Below, one piece after another: positions 59,563 to 64,000 of a stretch of 64,000 nt of DNA. The notes below the pieces were generated by a model. That model was not told the DNA's origin and ran no database searches. It saw only the letters and a list, made by a program, of their open reading frames with translations. The translations under genes were made by a program, and so were the position numbers. Source of the DNA: Apricaphanius iberus (taxonomy: Eukaryota; Chordata; Actinopteri; Cyprinodontiformes; Aphaniidae); the NCBI GenBank assembly GCA_028564705.1, contig JAPXFQ010000065.1, positions 1,302,001 to 1,366,000 of the forward strand. Direction: 5' to 3'. Numbering within the stretch: position 1 is the first letter of the stretch; each line of letters starts with the position of its first letter.

Positions 59563-59587
59563 ATGCTAAAATGTTACCATATAATCA

Positions 59588-59705
59588 ATTCAATTCACTT
59601 TTATTTACAGTATATAACACCCATTCACAACAAATGTAATCTCAAGGCACTTTACCACAAAAGTCATCTCAGCAATCCCTCCTACTGAGCAAGCATGTAG
59701 CGATA
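59588..59705 (-). mobile_element. L2/Rex-type LINE 3' tail fragment
   Basis: TCAATTCAATTCACTTTTAT then GTCATCTCAGCAATCCCTCC and TACTGAGCAAGCATGTAGCG match the 3' end of LINE copy B in the same orientation. Only about 120 bases remain, ending in a short TA run. Confidence 0.75.
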
Positions 59706-60528
59706 TATATATACATTCATTCTTTTGTTGTGTTTTATTTTTTCTTCATAGATCTTCAAAAACAATCAAATTTCTTGTGTATATTAAGTTGAGGCAATGT
59801 TATTTATTGATTTGTGTTGTAATTTTGGCCATCATGTTAATATCTACTCACTTGCAGTGGCATTATGAACAAGGCCAATACCAATTTCTATTTTTCTTTT
59901 AGGTCTGACCTATCAATTCTTCCAATATTTTTTTTCTAGGGACTCTAATGTATAGAAGATAAAACTTGAGTTTTTAATCGAACAAACAGTGAAACATATA
60001 ATTTATTCCTGAAGGCATACATTATATCTATACATTTAATATAGTTTTTTTAAACCTCAAAAAAGTGCATCAAACATTTCAGACACTTGTATCTGTGATT
60101 TTGTTCTTCCAGGCACCACCCAGAGTTCATGACCATAAATGATAATAGGAACATAATCTGAGTCAAACACCTTTAATGCTCCTTCCAAAGTCATGGAAGA
60201 AGGAGGCGTAGCTCGCTAAACTCACAGCCATTTTTCTACTTCTATACTCCACTACATGTTTTCACACAAAGCCTAAAGTAACTTTTGCCACTGGCTGAAA
60301 ATTAGCGATTTATCTGGATCACAGTGTGTCTTTAAAATTCAAAGACATCATCGCATCCATATTTCAAACAAGATCAGAAAATAACTTGTGAAACCTGTGA
60401 AATGTGGGTGGATTTAGACTCTGGTATGGGGATAAATTGCTCTTTAAAGTACAATGTGGTTTAAACACAGGTTAGGTACGATTTTACGTAAACATCTTGG
60501 AAATTAGTTCAAAATGTAAATAAACATA
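59706..60528. other. Noncoding stretch, nothing recognised
   Basis: AT-rich sequence upstream of the LTR, with no supported gene. Confidence 0.4.
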
Positions 60529-60896
60529 TGTAACAGCCGGAATTGTGTGGTCTCTTTAAGTCAGACCAAGTCATTTTGTTGATGATGTCACAGTATGCAC
60601 CGCTACCTGTCCGCTTCTTGCTGAACTTGGGAGAAGGGTGCTACTGATGGACATGGGCTGGACTTTCTCTCCCCAACTCAAGTAACGTTACGGGTTGTAT
60701 GAACACTGCCTGTTTCATGTATGACTAATATTAGCAGCCGTTCAACCAGGCATTATATGGTTGTTGAAGAGAGTGTGTTTATTAAAGGACAAACACTGTG
60801 GGATTCCCCAGAACCGGAGTGGATGTGAGTTATTCACTATCCGCAGAGTGTTTCTTCTGCTCCCTCTCAGCCATTGACCACAACCTTGACGTTACA
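60529..60896 (+). repeat. 5' LTR
   Basis: 368 bases beginning TGTAACAGCCGG and ending GACGTTACA, so it has the TG...CA form with a short inverted end (TGTAAC/GTTACA). The second LTR is outside the window. Confidence 0.75.
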
Positions 60897-60899
60897 AAA

Positions 60900-60914
60900 T
60901 GGCGCCCGAACATC
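60900..60914 (+). other. tRNA primer-binding site
   Basis: TGGCGCCCGAACATC lies 3 bases after the LTR end. It is complementary to a tRNA 3' end finishing in CGCCA and is close to the lysine-tRNA type of site. Confidence 0.8.
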
Positions 60915-61726
60915 TTTCTCCTGGTGTCGTATTTTCAAAAAAGTGCTCATGCTTGAGGTACGTCGCCGTAGCGTGGTGGTCCGCCATACTTAGTGGGAAC
61001 AGACCAGACCAGACCAGGCCGCGGACGTCCGGGATTTGTTAATGCGTTTCCATGACAACGAGCGGAGCCGCTGCAGCGGCTGGACCTGGATCTACTATTG
61101 CTTTCAGCTGGGTTTTTTCGCCCAGAACCTGCATTGCCTGCACGTGAGATGGATGCAGCTTTACCGTAGCTTCTGAATATGCATGTCTGTGCCAGAGGAG
61201 AGCACATCGGACTTTGCTTCCACCTCGTCAGCTAAGTGCGCAGAGAGGATTTTTGCTTCAACACAGTCTATGATCCAACCGCACCCCATCTCCTCTTCAC
61301 AGGACACAGTTTGGTGCTGAATCAGGGCAGTTTAAATACGGTCAGAAAAACTCTGACACTGTGAGTACATATAAAAAAAATAAAAAATAATACAAAATTC
61401 TAAATACCATATTACTTTTTTTTTTTTTGCTACTTTGTGTATTCAAATTCAGGGAGTACTGGAAGTGCATGTGATTCAATGTGATTAATGCAAAGCTGGT
61501 TATAAGATAATCTATTTTGGGAGTTAGATACTTTTGATTTAAAAAATTTCAGTCTCCACTGTTCAAAAAAAAAAATATATATATATATATATTTATAATA
61601 ATAATAGTATATAACTGCTAAGATTTCAAACCTGCCTGCTTTGAATAACTTTTGTGGGACCAGAGTTGGAGTTGATTTTTTGCCTAACTTTTCATTATAC
61701 CAATCTGGGGTATATAAGTGTGCATT

Positions 61727-62540
61727 ATGGCTACTCACCCAGACATAACTGACATGTGTGACGACATTGACTTTAAACTACTACTACTCTCAGACCCAAA
61801 ACTGTTGACCTTGGACACAAGGTGAAAAGTTTACAAGAGGAGGTCTATATGCTTCAACAATGCCTGCATGACTCCTTGAATCTTCAGAAAAGTATTTTTG
61901 AGCGATGTGCCCAACACACAAACCCAGCCCAAAATGTTCCAGCTGCCCAGGTTACTCATCCTTTTCCTCAGGCCTCCTCCACTCCATATGTGCCAAGCCT
62001 GCCAACAAGGAAAACATAACTTCCCAAATCAGTGACAGGCCCCGCCCGGTCCACTAGGGCTCTGTCTCAGTCTCATTCAGATTCGCTGGACTTAATTAAC
62101 ACAACCAGAATCCTTGCTGCAGCACTGCACCAGGCTATATTAGAACACACTGTTGTCACAAATGAGGGCCGTCTACATCCAGAAGCATGGCTGCAGTCAG
62201 TTAATGCATATAAAACGTCTCTGGACCTTACAGATGCACAGATCCTCAGAGAACTACCACACTTCCTAGCTAAAGAACCAAGAAAGTGGTTTAGCATTCT
62301 CAGCTCTCATGTATTTACTTTAACTGAATTCTGCGAACTTTTCCGGTTTTAGTACTTGCTGACAATCAGGAGCATATTATGGGAGGCATCCTGGATCGTA
62401 TCCAGCACCCCGAGGAGCCGTTATCAACGTTTGTTGCCCACATAGTCAGTGAATTCAGAAGACTGAAAATCCATCCGAGAAGGAACTCGGAACAAAATCT
62501 GTAAACATGCAGTGGAGAAGTACAGAATCGCACTGTATGG
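61727..62540 (+). pseudogene. Gag-like region, interrupted
   Basis: The likely start is ATG 61727-61729 (MATHPDITDMCDDIDFKLL). A TGA near 61821 stops that frame. The next frame carries a coiled-coil-like start (SLQEEVYMLQQCLHDSLNL), has a stop at 62017-62019, and continues with a capsid-like segment (HPEAWLQSVNAYKTSLDL, PHFLAKEPRKWF) to 62352. Gag would form the particle that packages element RNA. No zinc knuckle was identified. At least three lesions make it nonfunctional. Confidence 0.65.
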
Positions 62541-62996
62541 AACACCTGTAAGCTCAGTAATGGATGTAGTGCTAAGTGCTCATGAGCTGCATTCTGTTTT
62601 GGGCACCAGCCTTATACAGCCACCAAGACTCCAGGTGAGAAGTAGAGCTGAGGGAGGACCCTACTGTTTTACGTCTCGCACATGTCCTAATTGTTTCACT
62701 GAGTTCCCTGGAGCTCAACGCACTCCCAGACATACCAGAGAACCTCTCCAAAATCAACCCGCAACACAACCTCCAGAACCAGGCAATACTGACGCACCAA
62801 GGGATCCAAAACCAGCTGGTAAAAGGCAGGGAAACTTCAAGGGGTGGAGAGTGTTTCACAGGGGCAACCCTCCCCCAGTCAATAATTCCACCCTCACTAA
62901 CTGCATTAGACCAAAGTGTACCGCCTATGCTAAATCACGTTGTAGATGGAACTTCACAATCATCATGGAACACACATTTCAGAGTTAAAGTAAACT

Positions 62997-63431
62997 TTAA
63001 AGGAGCAGCTCTGGAGGCAACATTGGATACAGGAGCATGGCTTTCAGCTGTGAATGCAGACCTGTTGGCTGGAAAATCCGAAACAACTCATTAAGGAAAC
63101 AGTGGAATTCTCCAACCATAAAACGGCACCCACTAACGGCACAAACTGCAATCCATTAGGCATAACCTGGTTAACCATTGGATTCATGGGCAAGTGTGTC
63201 TATCAACGGTTTTTGATAGTAAAGAATCTGTCTTCTCCATTTGTTCTCGGCATAGATTTTATGACACGCACTTCGCTAACATTACATGTCCCAACCAGAA
63301 CTGTACTTTTGGATGACAATCCTCCATGTTTTGATGAACTCTATGAAAAAGGATTCGTTAAAGCTGATCTTAAGTGTGGAACTATGAATCTACAGAACGC
63401 ACCGCAGCTCTCTCTTCATCACAATGTTTAA
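62997..63431 (+). pseudogene. Retroviral-type aspartic protease region
   Basis: ATLDTGAWLSAVNADLL near 63015-63065 contains the DTGA active-site form. About 65 residues later, in a different frame, PFVLGIDFMTR matches the usual second protease block (ILG-x-DF). The two halves are in different frames, so one frameshift separates them. Retropepsins cut the Gag-Pol polyprotein. Confidence 0.7.
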
Positions 63432-63449
63432 GAAACTAAATTAAATTCT

Positions 63450-64000
63450 GTGGAAAGAGAAGGCAAGTTAAAACTGCTACAAAGCTACGGTGATCTCTTT
63501 GATGGTCACCTGGGTCGCACGAATCAAGCAGAACATCACATCGTCACTGGAGATGCAAAGTCTGTCAATCTGCCACCATACAGAACATCGCCAGCTAAAA
63601 AGCAAATCATTGAAGAGCAAATAGACAAAATGCTAAAAGAAAACATCATTGAACCTGCATCAGGACCATGGGCAGCTCCTGTGGTCATTTTGAACCAAAA
63701 CCTGTGTTGATTTCCGAGGTTTAAATCAGTTGACAGTGAAAGACTCGTATCCTCTCCCAAGAGTGGATGAGTCATTGGACTTTTTATCAAGAGGAAAGTT
63801 TCTCTCAACACTAGACCTTGCTCGAGGCTGCTGGCAGGTCCCCATGGCTCAGGAAGCTAAGCCAAAAACAGCTTTTATCACGCATTGTGGCCTGTTTCAG
63901 TTCAAAGTCCTTCCGTTTGGTTTGTGCAACGCCCCTGCAACTTTTCAGCAGCTTATGAACAATGTTCTAGCTGGCCTGATTTATAAGTTGTGCGCAGTGT
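63450..64000 (+). pseudogene. Ty3/gypsy reverse transcriptase, partial and frameshifted
   Basis: The first frame (63450-63710) includes the linker EHHIVTGDAK, then KQIIEEQIDKMLKENIIEPA and SGPWAAPVVIL, the usual entry into gypsy reverse transcriptase. A frame change near 63690-63705 follows, after which CVDFRGLNQLTVKDSYPLPR, STLDLARGCWQV and FGLCNAPATFQQLM are readable to the window end. The catalytic YxDD block lies beyond the window. This is the same frame as the second protease half. Confidence 0.85.

Larger units (their letters stand above)
60529..64000 (+). mobile_element. Ty3/gypsy LTR retrotransposon, 5' part, decayed
   Basis: A 5' LTR, a primer-binding site and gag-, protease- and reverse transcriptase-like sequence lie in the order expected of Ty3/gypsy elements, all on the plus strand. 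The element runs off the window end. Several stops and frame changes interrupt the coding regions. Confidence 0.88.

Overview
This window reads as noncoding, transposon-rich DNA from a vertebrate, most likely a ray-finned (teleost) fish. The evidence is the mix of element types: several Tc1-like transposons with TA target duplications, L2/Rex-type LINE 3' ends with an ATTGAATTG-type tail, tRNA-derived SINEs, hAT-like, Harbinger-like and TTAA-target DNA elements, a Ty3/gypsy retrotransposon, and long TA, CT and TG microsatellites. No complete cellular gene is visible. Most open frames are chance frames or transposon remains. The one long intact coding frame is a Tc1-family transposase at 6351-7415 (minus strand).

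Layout. 0-9 kb: a possible decayed multi-exon gene on the minus strand (candidate exons at 8638-8811, 5110-5159, 4931-5014 and 1317-1445), whose putative introns hold a LINE broken by a 600-bp inverted-repeat element and a dead Tc1 element, then the intact Tc1 element, then a palindrome-bearing element. 9-14.8 kb: nothing recognised. 14.8-16 kb: a LINE 3' end carrying an antisense 28S rRNA fragment. 17.7-18.4 kb: a pogo-like remnant beside a CT tract. 20.2-22.5 kb: a minus-strand LINE whose reverse transcriptase is interrupted by a TA tract. 24.5-30.7 kb: decayed Tc1 and Harbinger-like pieces. 32-39 kb: SINEs, a second LINE family in both orientations, a widespread fish repeat, a THAP-domain element and a TTAA-flanked element with long inverted ends. 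41 kb: a small MITE. 47.2-51.5 kb: the most unusual feature of the window. 55.6-57.5 kb: a Harbinger-like element nested in a hAT-like element, with a histone-type 3' stem-loop inside. 59.1-59.7 kb: a deleted Tc1 copy and a LINE tail. 60.5-64 kb: the 5' part of a decayed Ty3/gypsy element that runs off the window end.

The strongest candidate for something undescribed is the 47.2-51.5 kb region. About 55 copies of a 16-bp palindrome, consensus CACTAGTTAACTAGTG, lie in three arrays with a start-to-start spacing of about 31 bp (mostly 29-33), close to three helical turns. The ~15-bp stretches between palindromes are far less conserved. The third array is an inverted copy of the first half of the second, about 2.7 kb away, and the second array is bracketed by inverted CCAAT and octamer (ATGCAAAT) motifs. 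This could be a phased set of sites for a dimeric DNA-binding protein, or the repeat-rich ends of an unrecognised transposon family. Sequence alone does not decide.
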